Origin: Actinospica robiniae DSM 44927
GTDB lineage: Bacteria; Actinomycetota; Actinomycetes; Streptomycetales; Catenulisporaceae
Assembly (NCBI RefSeq): GCF_000504285.1
Contig: NZ_KI632511.1
Span: 3,717,372 to 3,781,371, forward strand
DNA length: 64,000 nucleotides
Reading direction: 5' to 3'
In this document: positions 8,423-17,241 of the stretch, one piece after another
How the letters are laid out: the number at the start of each line of letters is the position of its first letter
Position numbering within the stretch: the stretch's first letter is position 1
The notes under the pieces: generated by a model
Told to the model about the DNA's origin: nothing
The model's database searches: none
The model's input: only the letters and a program-made list of their open reading frames with translations
Translations under genes and position numbers: made by a program

Positions 8423-9313
8423 ATGGCAACCAGACGGACGCTGGTCACCAGCGTGTGCGCCGCCGTGCTGGCCGGCTGCGCACTGTCGTTCGCCGCGCCT
8501 GCGGCGTCGGCTTCGAGCGTCGAACTGAAGATCACCGAGAGCTGGAGCGGCACGCTGCCCCAGCGCGTCGAGCCGGGCCAGACGGTGACGCTGCTCACCT
8601 CGTTCGGCCAGAGCACATACAACAAGCCGGTTCAGATCAGCGGGCTGAGCTTCGAGCTCTGGACCAAGGGCACCGTGGTGGACCACGAGGTCCAGGTGCA
8701 GTTCATGAACCCGGTCACGCACGCGTGGGTCACGATGGGCCCGGACGGCTCCCAGAACTGGACCTACGAGTTCGACACGTTCCTGACCGAGGAACCGGGC
8801 AAGACCTATTCCTCCGGTGTCCGTTTCACGATCGCGGACTCGGCTCCCGCCGGCACGTGGAGCCTGATGCTTCCGACCGTGGGGGGCGTGACAACGCAGG
8901 ATGAACTCCCCTACGGCGCGATCTCGTTCCCGTACGGGCCCACCCGCACGTTCACCTTCAAGAGCTCGACGTCCCGCCCGCCCACGACCACGCACTCGAC
9001 GGCGCCGTCGTCAGTCCACCCGACGCACGCGGCTGCGAAGCCCAGCCCGTCTCCGCGCCACATCGCGACGTCGGCCGCACCGGCCACGCCGGCCACACCG
9101 ACTCCTGCGCCGTCGAGCCGAAGCGCGATCGCGCCCGCGCCGAGCCCGAGCGTGGCGGTCGCATCGGCCACGCGGATCGACACTACCCTCGCCGCGGACG
9201 ATGAGCCGCCGAGCACCGCCTCGCCGGGGCTCGCAGCCGGCGCCGCAGGGGCAGTCGTCGTGGCACTGCTCGGTTTGGGGTTGTGGCGCAGGCTTCGCCG
9301 ACGCGGAGTCTGA
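8423..9313 (+). CDS. Secreted Ig-like protein with Pro/Ser-rich stalk and C-terminal membrane anchor
   Basis: A 296-residue protein starting at ATG 8423 behind a strong GGAGGGGG ribosome site; an in-frame GTG/ATG further upstream lacks one. Residues 1-32 are a signal peptide ending APAASA. A beta-rich extracellular domain (about 33-180) includes LKITESWSGTLPQRVEPGQT and GTWSLMLPTVGGV. Then comes a long Thr/Ser/Pro/Ala stalk (about 180-265) and one C-terminal helix (AAGAAGAVVVALLGLGLW) followed by RRLRRRGV, which would hold it in the membrane. There is no LPXTG sorting motif. It shares this plan with the genes at 1-744 and 10167-11168. Function unknown. Confidence 0.8.
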   Translation: MATRRTLVTSVCAAVLAGCALSFAAPAASASSVELKITESWSGTLPQRVEPGQTVTLLTSFGQSTYNKPVQISGLSFELWTKGTVVDHEVQVQFMNPVTHAWVTMGPDGSQNWTYEFDTFLTEEPGKTYSSGVRFTIADSAPAGTWSLMLPTVGGVTTQDELPYGAISFPYGPTRTFTFKSSTSRPPTTTHSTAPSSVHPTHAAAKPSPSPRHIATSAAPATPATPTPAPSSRSAIAPAPSPSVAVASATRIDTTLAADDEPPSTASPGLAAGAAGAVVVALLGLGLWRRLRRRGV

Positions 9314-9398
9314 TCCAGGGCTGGACAGCTGCTTCGCGCATTCCGTATGTGTCCTGCCGCGGGCTTTCAAATCCGTTGGCAGGGCCGCGGAGGCGTGA

Positions 9399-9773
9399 TT
9401 GAGTCGACGCATGCTTCCCCCGCACACCGAGCCCCTGCGCGAGCGCCTTCGCGCAGCCGTGCCCGCCGCCATGAAGGCTCGCGACCGTCGCACGGTCGCC
9501 GCGCTGCGCTCCGCCCTGGCCGCGATCGACAACGCCGAGGCGGTTGAGGTCGCGATCGACGTGCGGGCGGGAGCGATCGAGGCGAGCCCGGTCGGCGCCG
9601 GCTCGGCGGAGGTGGCGCGGCGCGTGCTGACCGAAGCGGACATCGTCGCACTCGTGCAAGCCGAGGCGGCCGACCGCAGAGCAGCGGCCGCTGCCTACGA
9701 AGCCACCGGCCACCACGACCGCGCGATCGACTTAGCGGCGCAAGCCGACGCGCTCGAGGCCCACCTGAGCTGA
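9399..9773 (+). CDS. GatB/YqeY-domain protein
   Basis: A 124-residue protein with the YqeY pattern: LRERLRAAVPAAMKARDRRTVAALRSALAAIDNAE at the N-terminus, then LTEADIVALVQAEAADRRAAAAAY. YqeY proteins resemble the tRNA-binding tail of GatB, but their function is uncertain. The TTG start at 9399 has GGAGG five bases upstream; the ATG at 9411 is in frame but 17 bases from it. A TTA codon occurs at 9732-9734. The family usually carries longer central helices, so this is a short version. Confidence 0.7.
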   Translation: MSRRMLPPHTEPLRERLRAAVPAAMKARDRRTVAALRSALAAIDNAEAVEVAIDVRAGAIEASPVGAGSAEVARRVLTEADIVALVQAEAADRRAAAAAYEATGHHDRAIDLAAQADALEAHLS

Positions 9774-9814
9774 TTTCTGTGCACGCGTATGGCCCGCGCC
9801 GCGCGGCTGTTGCG

Positions 9815-10102
9815 TCACGCCTCGAGCCGCAGAATCCGGGTGCGCGCGATCACCCGGGCACGCTCGCCTTCAAGCGCCAGACGCCGAGGATCCGACAGGT
9901 AGCCGTCCAGTCCCGCCTGGTCCCGCAACTCGATCAGCTGGACCTCGAGCGGGTCGTCCTCGCTCGCGCGAACAACGGTCTCGCGGGCGACCAGCCGACC
10001 GCCATGCTCGTCGAGCAGGGGCAGCACGGCGTCCTCATAGCCTCGAAGATCTTCCTCTGCACCTTGGGCGGGCCAAAGCAGGACACAGAGACGGATGGTC
10101 AT
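9815..10102 (-). CDS. Small ferredoxin-fold (dimeric alpha/beta barrel) protein
   Basis: A 95-residue protein starting MTIRLCVLLWPAQGAEEDLRGYEDAVLPLL and containing VQLIELRDQAGLDGYLSDPRRLAL and a final RILRLEA strand. This order fits the DUF1330 / antibiotic-biosynthesis-monooxygenase-like fold (beta-alpha-beta-beta-alpha-beta). No cofactor ligands are visible. It stands alone between the YqeY-like gene (convergent) and the secreted-protein gene upstream on the same strand. Function unknown. Confidence 0.65.
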   Translation of the reverse strand: MTIRLCVLLWPAQGAEEDLRGYEDAVLPLLDEHGGRLVARETVVRASEDDPLEVQLIELRDQAGLDGYLSDPRRLALEGERARVIARTRILRLEA

Positions 10103-10166
10103 GGCGACGAGTCTGCCAGATCGCCGGGCCACCGAGTCGTGTGAAATACCAAGCGCGGGCCTGAGG

Positions 10167-11168
10167 TCACCGCTTCCCGCGCGGACGGCGGCGGCCCGCG
10201 AGCCGGGCGCCGGCCAGGGCGATGCAGGCGAGCGTCGCCGCGGCGCTCGCGGCCAGGGCGCCGGAGGTCGCGCCCGTTCCGGCGCCGGCCGTATGGACGT
10301 CGGCGACGGAGGCGAGTTGCGGGTGCTGATACGTGTGGGTGGGGACGGCGGCGGCGGACGGCGGGCTGCTCGGGCCGGCTGGGGACGAGGCGGCGGCGCT
10401 GGGGGACGGCGTCGGAGACGGCGTGCGGGACGGTGCGGTCGATGCCGCGGTGTGAGCTTTGGCGGTGTGGGTGACCGTGCCGTTCGCGGAGCCGCTGCCG
10501 CCGCCGCTGCTGCCGCCACTGCCACTGCCACCGCTGTGCCCGCTGCTCGAGCCGATGCGGAATCCGCACTGCTGCGGGGAGTAGTCCGGCTTCGCCCAGA
10601 TGAAGTAGTTGGTGTACAGGCCGCCGCTATTCGGCACGATGGTGTATCCACCCGCTGATTGGCCCGCGGCGACGGTGAGCCGGAACTCGAAGGTCACCGA
10701 GCCGTGCGGCGGCAGAGTCGGCCACGGCGAGGAGCCCGAGGCGTCGAATACGTAGACGTTGCCGTTGATCTCCTCGGCGCTGAGCCAGCTTCCGTTGGCC
10801 GGGTTGCGCATCCGCAGGGTGTTGGCCTTTCCGGGGAACGCCGACGGAGCGGCGTCGTCCGTCTTGTAGATGGTCACGATCGCGCCCATGACCAGCTGGT
10901 ACGGGTCCGCAGTGTTCTGCGAGACCGTGAGGCTGAAGTCGAGTTCACCACCGGGCTGTACCGCGCTCTGCTCCACGGAGCAGTGGTCGGAGAGCTGGCC
11001 GTTCGCCGGGCTCGGCCCGATCCCCTGGCCGGGCGAACTCGCCGACGCGGCCGGCGCGACGCTGCCGGCCAGTGCCGTCCCCGGCAGGCTGACCACGAGC
11101 AGCCCCGCGGCGGCGGCGACGGGGGCGAGGAGAGCGGCGCGCGGGGCGCGGATAAGGGCGGAACGCAT
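10167..11168 (-). CDS. Secreted protein with Gly/Ser linker and C-terminal membrane anchor
   Basis: A 333-residue protein. ATG 11168 is chosen because GGGGGAA lies six bases upstream; the in-frame GTG 15 bases earlier would sit on that ribosome site. A signal peptide of about 40 residues ends GTALAGS. A beta-rich domain of about 170 residues includes YQLVMGAIVTIYK and HGSVTFEFRLTVAAGQSAGGY, with one Cys pair (CSVEQ and QQCGF). Then come GGSGSGGSSGGGSGS, TVTHTAKAHTAAS, a Ser/Pro stalk and a terminal helix (LAASAAATLACIALAGARLA) ending GRRRPRGKR. It is paralogous in layout, and partly in sequence, to 1-744 and 8423-9313. Probably surface-exposed; role unknown. Confidence 0.8.
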   Translation of the reverse strand: MRSALIRAPRAALLAPVAAAAGLLVVSLPGTALAGSVAPAASASSPGQGIGPSPANGQLSDHCSVEQSAVQPGGELDFSLTVSQNTADPYQLVMGAIVTIYKTDDAAPSAFPGKANTLRMRNPANGSWLSAEEINGNVYVFDASGSSPWPTLPPHGSVTFEFRLTVAAGQSAGGYTIVPNSGGLYTNYFIWAKPDYSPQQCGFRIGSSSGHSGGSGSGGSSGGGSGSANGTVTHTAKAHTAASTAPSRTPSPTPSPSAAASSPAGPSSPPSAAAVPTHTYQHPQLASVADVHTAGAGTGATSGALAASAAATLACIALAGARLAGRRRPRGKR

Positions 11169-11478
11169 GACGGTTTCCCCCACCGGACGACTGATTCAGG
11201 ACCCGAATAGCTGTGCGTGCAGAGCGTAGCACCGGGCCATCGCGGCACAGGGGCCTGATGCGCAACGAATCGGCGTCGGCGCCGCACGCGCTCCGCTCCC
11301 CGAAATGCGCGCCGTTCCAGCCCCCGAGCCGCCGAAAGGGCCCACGTCGGCCAGGCTCGCCCGGCGGATCTACACCGCCGGGACGATGACCCGGGTGACT
11401 CCGACGCGGGCCCCGAACAGCTCAGGGCTGCGCTGACACAGGCTCAGCTGTCGATACTCGAAGCCTGATTCAGCTCGG

Positions 11479-12663
11479 TCATCGCTGATTCTGTTCCACC
11501 AGCGGGAAGCTGTCCGACCGGTCGCCCTGCGCCATGTAGGCGCCGACTGCGAAGAGCCCGTCTCGGGTGGAGAGAGCGGCGGTGTACATGGCGCCGCCAT
11601 CGACGTTCGGCAGGTTCAGCGAGTGCCAGGCGCCGTCCTCGAGGACCTCGCCGTACTGGACGAACACCGTGACGGACGGGTCGTAGCCGACGACGGCGAG
11701 GCCCTGCGGAGTGAGCGTCGCGCCGAGCAGCGTCGCGTAGCCGGACGGTTCCGGCAGGTTCGTCTGCCACTTCCGACCGTCCCAGTGCTCGATGAGCGCG
11801 TGGCCGGGATCGGTGTTCGTGAGATAGGCCGTGCCGACCACGTACACGCCGCCGGTACCGTCGGGCACCAGAGCATTGGCTTCACCGTATTCGCCGTACG
11901 CGCCGCTGATGCCGGCACCGGGCAGCGCGACCTGCCGCCAGGTCCTGCCGTCGCCGTGCAGCAGGACCGGCGCATTGGTGGCGTAGTCCACACCGGCGGC
12001 GTAGAGATCGTGCGGGCCGACGGCCGTGACGGCGCTGAGGGCGACTCCGTCCGCAATGCTCGCGGGGAGCGCCGCGGCCTGCCAGGAGACTCCGTTCCAG
12101 TGCTCGATCAGAGCATTGATATTCTGGTCGTCGCTCTGGTCGTTGCCCACGGCCCACGCGTCGGCCGGACCGAGCGTCGCCACCCCCAGGAGTTCGCCGT
12201 AGTCGGCCTCCCCGCTCGGGAGCGGCACGTCGATCACGGTCCACGCCGAGCCGTTCCAGTGCTCGGTGACGACCGCCTTGGCGTCCGAGGCTCCGACACT
12301 GTCGCCGGTCACCCACACGTCGTCGGGACCGGCGGCGGAGATCGCGTTGGCTCGACTGGACCCGCCGAGGGCCGGGGTCGCAACGGCGTTCCAGGTGCCG
12401 CTGCCCGCGCTGTGGGAGAGCACCAACGGCGAGAAGGAGACGCCCTCGCCCGCGTCGCTGACGTCGAATCCAACGGCCCACTGGGTGCTCGGGCTCACGG
12501 AGGTGACGGCGAGGATGTTCGTGTCGCTGCCCGGCACGCTCTGCTGCGTCCAACTGCCGGAATCAGCGCGCGCCGTCGTGCACATCCCGGCCGCCAGCGG
12601 CACGGCGACGGCTGCCACGAGGGCGAAGCGGCCTCGGCGGTTTGTGATCATGTTGTCGGTCAT
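11479..12663 (-). CDS. Secreted beta-propeller-like protein
   Basis: A 394-residue exported protein. The signal peptide (FALVAAVAVPLAAGMCTTARA) is followed by at least five repeats of 45-70 residues. Each repeat has a DVWVTGDS/DAWAVGND/DLYAAGVD/GVYVVGTA type strand and a W/L-HWNG.W or L.H.DGR.W turn. This is the pattern of Kelch/galactose-oxidase-like or sialidase-like propellers, without visible catalytic residues. MTDNM gives two possible starts; ATG 12663 is used. It stands alone with 295 bases downstream to the next start. Likely a surface or secreted binding protein. Confidence 0.75.
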   Translation of the reverse strand: MTDNMITNRRGRFALVAAVAVPLAAGMCTTARADSGSWTQQSVPGSDTNILAVTSVSPSTQWAVGFDVSDAGEGVSFSPLVLSHSAGSGTWNAVATPALGGSSRANAISAAGPDDVWVTGDSVGASDAKAVVTEHWNGSAWTVIDVPLPSGEADYGELLGVATLGPADAWAVGNDQSDDQNINALIEHWNGVSWQAAALPASIADGVALSAVTAVGPHDLYAAGVDYATNAPVLLHGDGRTWRQVALPGAGISGAYGEYGEANALVPDGTGGVYVVGTAYLTNTDPGHALIEHWDGRKWQTNLPEPSGYATLLGATLTPQGLAVVGYDPSVTVFVQYGEVLEDGAWHSLNLPNVDGGAMYTAALSTRDGLFAVGAYMAQGDRSDSFPLVEQNQR

Positions 12664-12737
12664 GCATCCTACACGCGGTGCGCTCCGGAAAGGTTGTCGC
12701 GCTCATTCAGTTGCTGCACTGAGGTACAGCCGGCACC

Positions 12738-13022
12738 TCACAGCTCGGGCGCGCCGGCGCGGGCAGCCCACCACGCGACAAGCCGGTCCGCCATGGTGTC
12801 GGTGTCGGCAGAGCGCGGGTCCAGGCCGAAATGCTCCTCGACCTCATTCCACAGAAACGTGCTGATGGCTGCCTTCCCCGCCCCGTCCCGCAACCGGGAC
12901 AGCAGCGGATCGATCAAGCAGTCGTACTCGTCGTCCGGCGCGAACTCGGCAACGCCGATGGGATCCCACTCGTTCAGGATCAAGCGCAGATCGCTGTGGG
13001 CAAGCCCGAAGTCCGGAGTCAT
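12738..13022 (-). CDS. Small acidic DUF1871-like protein
   Basis: A 94-residue soluble protein. The stretch LRLILNEWDPIGVAEFAPDDEYDCLIDPLL resembles DUF1871-type proteins, in which 'EWDPIG...DEYD' is the core. The C-terminal part (STFLWNEVEEHFGLDPRSAD, ADRLVAWW) is helical. No enzyme motif is visible. It is divergent from the HAD gene (130-base gap with both promoters). Family assignment is by eye; function unknown. Confidence 0.6.
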   Translation of the reverse strand: MTPDFGLAHSDLRLILNEWDPIGVAEFAPDDEYDCLIDPLLSRLRDGAGKAAISTFLWNEVEEHFGLDPRSADTDTMADRLVAWWAARAGAPEL

Positions 13023-13152
13023 CGTCCGGGATCCTAGCCGACCGGCAGCCCGCCCTGCCGTGCCCGGCCTGCCCGCCCCGGGTGAAGACCAACATCGTCA
13101 GAACCCGATATCGTCTCCTGCCAACGATAATCTTGAGGGAGAAGGAGAACCG

Positions 13153-13752
13153 GTGGCCATCCGCGCGGTGGTCTTCGACGTGGGCGGGATCCTGGAGATC
13201 GCGCCGCGCCTGAGCGTCGAGGAGAAGTGGGAACCGGAGTTCGGGGCGGAGTTCCACGTCGGACTGTCCGAAGTCTGGTCGGCCGGCTCGGTGGGCGCGA
13301 TCACGTTGGAGCAGGTCCACGAGCAGCTCGGCCGGATCATCGGCGCCGAGCCGGACCGCATAGCGGCGTTCATGGAGGACATCTGGGCCGAGTACCTCGG
13401 CGAGCTCAACACCGACATGTGGGACTACCTCGACGAGGTGCGGGGCGAGGGCTACAAGTTGGCCGTCATCAGCAACAGCTTCGTCGGGGCCCGGGAGCGG
13501 GAGGAGGAGCGCTACGGGTTCAGCAAGCTGACGGACTTCATGATCTACTCACACGAAGTCGGGTTCTCCAAGCCCGACCCGCGTATCTACACCCTGTGTC
13601 TGGAGCAGCTCGGCGTCGAGCCGGACGAAGTCGTGTTCCTGGACGACTCCGAGATCACCGTCGCCGGCGCCCGGGCGATGGGCATGCGCGGCGTCGTGTA
13701 CGAGCACAATCGGCGGGCGATGAAGGACCTGGACAAGCTCCTGGACCGCTGA
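13153..13752 (+). CDS. HAD-superfamily hydrolase
   Basis: A 199-residue HAD phosphatase-like protein from GTG 13153, six bases after AAGGAG. Motif I is FDVGGI (normally DxDxx), so the second Asp is replaced by Gly. Motif II is the SNS in LAVISNSF, motif III the Lys in GFSKPDPRIY, and motif IV is VVFLDDSE. The helical cap lies at about residues 20-90. Loss of the general acid Asp in motif I suggests altered or weak phosphatase activity, although related IA subfamily proteins with DxGG exist. Substrate unknown. It is followed after 115 bases by the membrane-protein gene. Confidence 0.8.
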   Translation: MAIRAVVFDVGGILEIAPRLSVEEKWEPEFGAEFHVGLSEVWSAGSVGAITLEQVHEQLGRIIGAEPDRIAAFMEDIWAEYLGELNTDMWDYLDEVRGEGYKLAVISNSFVGAREREEERYGFSKLTDFMIYSHEVGFSKPDPRIYTLCLEQLGVEPDEVVFLDDSEITVAGARAMGMRGVVYEHNRRAMKDLDKLLDR

Positions 13753-13867
13753 TCCCGCCGGACGCGCTCGGCGTCCGCACACAGCAGCAGCATCCGCGCC
13801 GCGCCCCTGGGATCGCGGCGCGAACTTCATTTCGGGAAGCACTCCACCCAGATCGCGGGGAGAGACC

Positions 13868-15538
13868 GTGGGCATAAGAACGAATCAGGCTACGCCGTCA
13901 GCGAATATACATGGCCGTATATCTGCCGGAGCCTCCAGACGCCAGGAGCGCGCCGCGCTGAACGAGGCGCACCGCCACCTCGGCGACATCGAGAAGTGGT
14001 TCATCAAGCGGGGCCTGCCGCACTTCATCGAGAACTACAAGGCGACCGATGACATCTTCAGCCGGACGCTGCCGCTGATCGTCCTGCTCATCATCGTCCA
14101 GATGGGCCTGGAGCTCTCCAGCAAGGACGTCACCTGGCACGACCGGGTGATCGGCGGCGTGGTCGGCGTGGTGTGCGTCCTGGGTCTGTTCCTGGTCGCC
14201 AACCTGATCCGGCAGCGGCGCCTGTGGTGGCGGCTGCCCAAGCGCGTCGGCCTGGTCGAGATGGCCGTTCTGGTGGTCCTGGGCCCGGTGGTCGGCCTGG
14301 TGGCCAGCGCCAGCACGGAGGCCGTCGGCATCAACCTGGCCGCCAACGTCGGGCTGTTCCTGGTGGTGTACGGACTGGTCGCCTACGCGATCCTGCCCGT
14401 GATCATGTGGGCGGTGAGCCACGCGGTCCGGGAAGTCAAGAACCTGGTTCGCCTGGCCAGCAAGGCGCTGCCCATGCTCGCCCTGTTCGGCACGTTCCTG
14501 TTCCTGAACGTCGACATGTGGCACATCGCCTCGTACTTGGACCGCTCCGACCTGTGGCGGATCGTCGGGTTCTTCTCCGTCGTCACCCTGCTGTTCCTCG
14601 TCGCGCGGCTGCCGGAGGAGATCCGCTCGCTGACCGGCGGCTTCACCCGGGAGACGGTGAGCGCCGCCGCGGCGGGCACGCCACTGGTGCGGCACCTGGA
14701 GGAGCTCGACGAGATCCTGCCGCAGCTGCGCACCACCCGGCGCCAGCGACTGAACATGCTGTTCGTTCTGGGCTTCACGCAGATCATCCAGATCCTGCTG
14801 CTGTCCCTGGTGGTGTTCGTCTACTTCATCACCCTGGGTGAGATCGCGGTGAAGCCCGGCCAAGTCGCCGACTGGTTGCGCGTCCCCGAGTGCGAGGTCA
14901 CGAACTATCACCAGGTTCACGAGATCGCCACCAAATGTGCAGACCCCGACGGCTGGATGCGGGTCATCCATCCGGGCCACTTCTTCGGCCTGGAGGCGCG
15001 AATCCCGGGCACCGAGGTCGTGTTCTCCGACCCGCTGATCCAGACGGCGCTGCTGCTGACCACGTTCTCAGCGTTCTTCTTCGCCGTCTCGGCCGTCACC
15101 GACGAGGCCTACCGCAAGGACTTCTTCGAGAGCATCACCGCGAAGCTGACCAAGTCGCTGGAGATCCGCTGCGGGTACGTGCACCTGTACCTGAAGGCGG
15201 CGGCGAACGTCGGCGGCCTGCACCGGTTCGGCGGCGCGGAAGCTCCGTCGGCCACGACCTTCGGCGCGGCGCTGGCCACAGGCCATCAGCAGGTACTGGC
15301 GGGGCAAGGCAGTCCGGTGCCAGTCACAGCCGAGGCCGTCGCCGCCGCGGTGGCCGCCGCCGAGCCGGGGACGACCACGACGGTCGTGACCAAGGTGGTT
15401 ACCACCGAGGTGGTCGTCAGCGGAGCCGCGAGCACCCCAGCTGCCGGTGGTGGCGCGGCACCGGTCGGCGGCCTCGTCCCGGCGCCACGGGGGCTGATGG
15501 ACCATCACGACTCGAACGACCCGCACCAGCACGAGTAG
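13868..15538 (+). CDS. Large multi-pass membrane protein of unknown function
   Basis: A 556-residue protein from GTG 13868 (GGGGAGAGACC upstream). A soluble N-terminus of about 75 residues precedes hydrophobic segments near LPLIVLLIIVQMGLEL, VIGGVVGVVCVLGLFLVANLI, VEMAVLVVLGPVVGLVASAS, GLFLVVYGLVAYAILPVIMWAV, MLALFGTFLFLNV, IVGFFSVVTLLFLVA, LFVLGFTQIIQILLLSLVVFVYF and ALLLTTFSAFFFAVSAVTD. The C-terminus is Ala/Thr/Val-rich and likely disordered (TTTVVTKVVTTEVVVSGA). It resembles conserved actinomycete membrane proteins with no known function. No channel filter or transporter motif could be recognised. Confidence 0.75.
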   Translation: MGIRTNQATPSANIHGRISAGASRRQERAALNEAHRHLGDIEKWFIKRGLPHFIENYKATDDIFSRTLPLIVLLIIVQMGLELSSKDVTWHDRVIGGVVGVVCVLGLFLVANLIRQRRLWWRLPKRVGLVEMAVLVVLGPVVGLVASASTEAVGINLAANVGLFLVVYGLVAYAILPVIMWAVSHAVREVKNLVRLASKALPMLALFGTFLFLNVDMWHIASYLDRSDLWRIVGFFSVVTLLFLVARLPEEIRSLTGGFTRETVSAAAAGTPLVRHLEELDEILPQLRTTRRQRLNMLFVLGFTQIIQILLLSLVVFVYFITLGEIAVKPGQVADWLRVPECEVTNYHQVHEIATKCADPDGWMRVIHPGHFFGLEARIPGTEVVFSDPLIQTALLLTTFSAFFFAVSAVTDEAYRKDFFESITAKLTKSLEIRCGYVHLYLKAAANVGGLHRFGGAEAPSATTFGAALATGHQQVLAGQGSPVPVTAEAVAAAVAAAEPGTTTTVVTKVVTTEVVVSGAASTPAAGGGAAPVGGLVPAPRGLMDHHDSNDPHQHE

Positions 15539-15669
15539 CGGTGTCGGCGGTGGCGCCGGTCCCGGGTGATGGACCGGCGCCTGTGTCGGAGGCGGCGGTT
15601 AATGTCGACTCGACCATGCGGCGCGCTGCGTGCGCACGATGGGTCACCGTGTTCAGTCTGGGGAGATCT

Positions 15670-17175
15670 GTGAAGTTGCACGAGACAGCCGCTTTTCCGT
15701 TGCCCTTCGTCGAGGAACACCTGATGTCGGTAGCGCCGGTCCGCACGCTCCGGGAACTGGAGATGATGCGGATGAGCGCGCTCATCCGGGCGAAGCCACA
15801 GTGGCACGTCAAGATGAACGACGCCGAGGTCTCGGCCACGTGGACGCGGGAGGCCGCCGAGCAGGGAATGACGGAGGCGCAGATCCGTTACGTGCTGGCG
15901 GAACTCGTGCACTACGCGCAACTCAGGGACGAGCAGAGCGGCATCGAGGTGTCCGGTGTCGACGGGGTGTGGCAGTCCGATTCGTTGATCGACGACGAGC
16001 TCAGGTCTCGACTGCGCAAGGCGGTGCAGGTCCTCGAAGACGTCCCCGAAGCACAGCGGGATTGGCATCCGGGCTCCGGCCGGCAAGTCCTGGACCTCGT
16101 TCACCCGTCGCTGTTCTGCCTGGTGCGCAACGTGAGCCGCCCGGACGGCGCCCCATGGACCGTCCTCACTGACGACGAGGCGGCCTACGCGGTCTCGAAC
16201 AAGTTCCAGTGGCTGCCCACCGACGTCGAGGTCGACGAGCACGGCCAAGCCGAGTTCTACTCGTACGTCAACAACGTCCACCCCGAAGCGCATCGCGAGC
16301 TCGAATCCGTGCTACCGGCCCTGTTCGGCCGCATGCTCCCGCTGTTCGAGAACGTACTCACCGATCTGCTCCATCCCCGCCCGGCACGGATCGAGGCGGA
16401 CGGCTATGCCTGGTACGTCGACGAGCCCGTCTATCCGGCCAAGACCGAGGACGAGGATTACGAGGACGCTAAGCGTGCTTGGTCGGAAGCCATGGACGAA
16501 TGGTGGACCACCCGCAAGCCGTTGATCCCGGACGCCCCCGAGTTCACGCCACCGCCGTCGCCGGCCGACGCCGCTCGAGTGGACCTGCGCAAGCGCCGCC
16601 TGCAGGTCATCGTCAAACTCGCCACCCTTCACCTCACCCCCGAAGAGCCCGAATACGCCGGCGGCAGCTGGCATGTGGAGGGGATGGTGAACGAGCGCAT
16701 CGTCTCGACCGGCATGTACTACTGGGACAGCGAGAACATCACTGACAGCAGGTTGAGTTTCCGCGCGGCGGTCGAGGAACCGCGCTACCAGCAGAACGAC
16801 GATAACGGCGTGCGCACGGTCTACGGCCTGGAGAACGAAGGCATGCTCAACCAGGTGCTCGGCTCGGCCGAGACGCGCACCGGCCGGGCCCTGGCGTTCC
16901 CCAACATCCTGCAGCACCACGTCGATGCGTTCCGCCTCGCGGACCCCTCGCGGCCAGGGCATCGCAAAATCCTGGCGTTCTTCCTCGTCGACCCGTCGGC
17001 GACGATCGTCTCGACCTCCGACGTGCCCCCGCAGCAGCCCTGGGCTCCGACCTCGACCATGACGCTCGGGCAGGCGAAGGCGTATCGCGAAGAGCTGATG
17101 CAGGAGCGCAAGTACTTCCTCGACGAGAACACCGAAGAACTGTACGAACGCGAGTTCTCACTCTGTGAACACTGA
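15670..17175 (+). CDS. DUF4246-family protein
   Basis: A 501-residue protein from GTG 15670 (GGGAG five bases upstream). It fits DUF4246, a family best known from fungi, which also occurs in some actinomycetes. Characteristic phrases are EFYSYVNNVHPEAHRELE, GGSWHVEGMVNERIVSTGMY, FPNILQHHVDAFRLADPSRP, GHRKILAFFLVDP and STSDVPPQQPW. The conserved His/Asp pattern (HVEGM, QHHVDAF, GHRKI) recalls Fe(II)/2-oxoglutarate oxygenases, and a 2OG-like fold is the usual inference. The earlier open frame (from 14890) overlaps the membrane-protein gene in another frame and is not real. Biological role unknown. Confidence 0.8.
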   Translation: MKLHETAAFPLPFVEEHLMSVAPVRTLRELEMMRMSALIRAKPQWHVKMNDAEVSATWTREAAEQGMTEAQIRYVLAELVHYAQLRDEQSGIEVSGVDGVWQSDSLIDDELRSRLRKAVQVLEDVPEAQRDWHPGSGRQVLDLVHPSLFCLVRNVSRPDGAPWTVLTDDEAAYAVSNKFQWLPTDVEVDEHGQAEFYSYVNNVHPEAHRELESVLPALFGRMLPLFENVLTDLLHPRPARIEADGYAWYVDEPVYPAKTEDEDYEDAKRAWSEAMDEWWTTRKPLIPDAPEFTPPPSPADAARVDLRKRRLQVIVKLATLHLTPEEPEYAGGSWHVEGMVNERIVSTGMYYWDSENITDSRLSFRAAVEEPRYQQNDDNGVRTVYGLENEGMLNQVLGSAETRTGRALAFPNILQHHVDAFRLADPSRPGHRKILAFFLVDPSATIVSTSDVPPQQPWAPTSTMTLGQAKAYREELMQERKYFLDENTEELYEREFSLCEH

Positions 17176-17241
17176 CTCGCAGGCGCGGTCGGCGGCACGC
17201 GATGGTTGAGAACGGCTGGAGGTGTGGACCGGCGGTCACCG

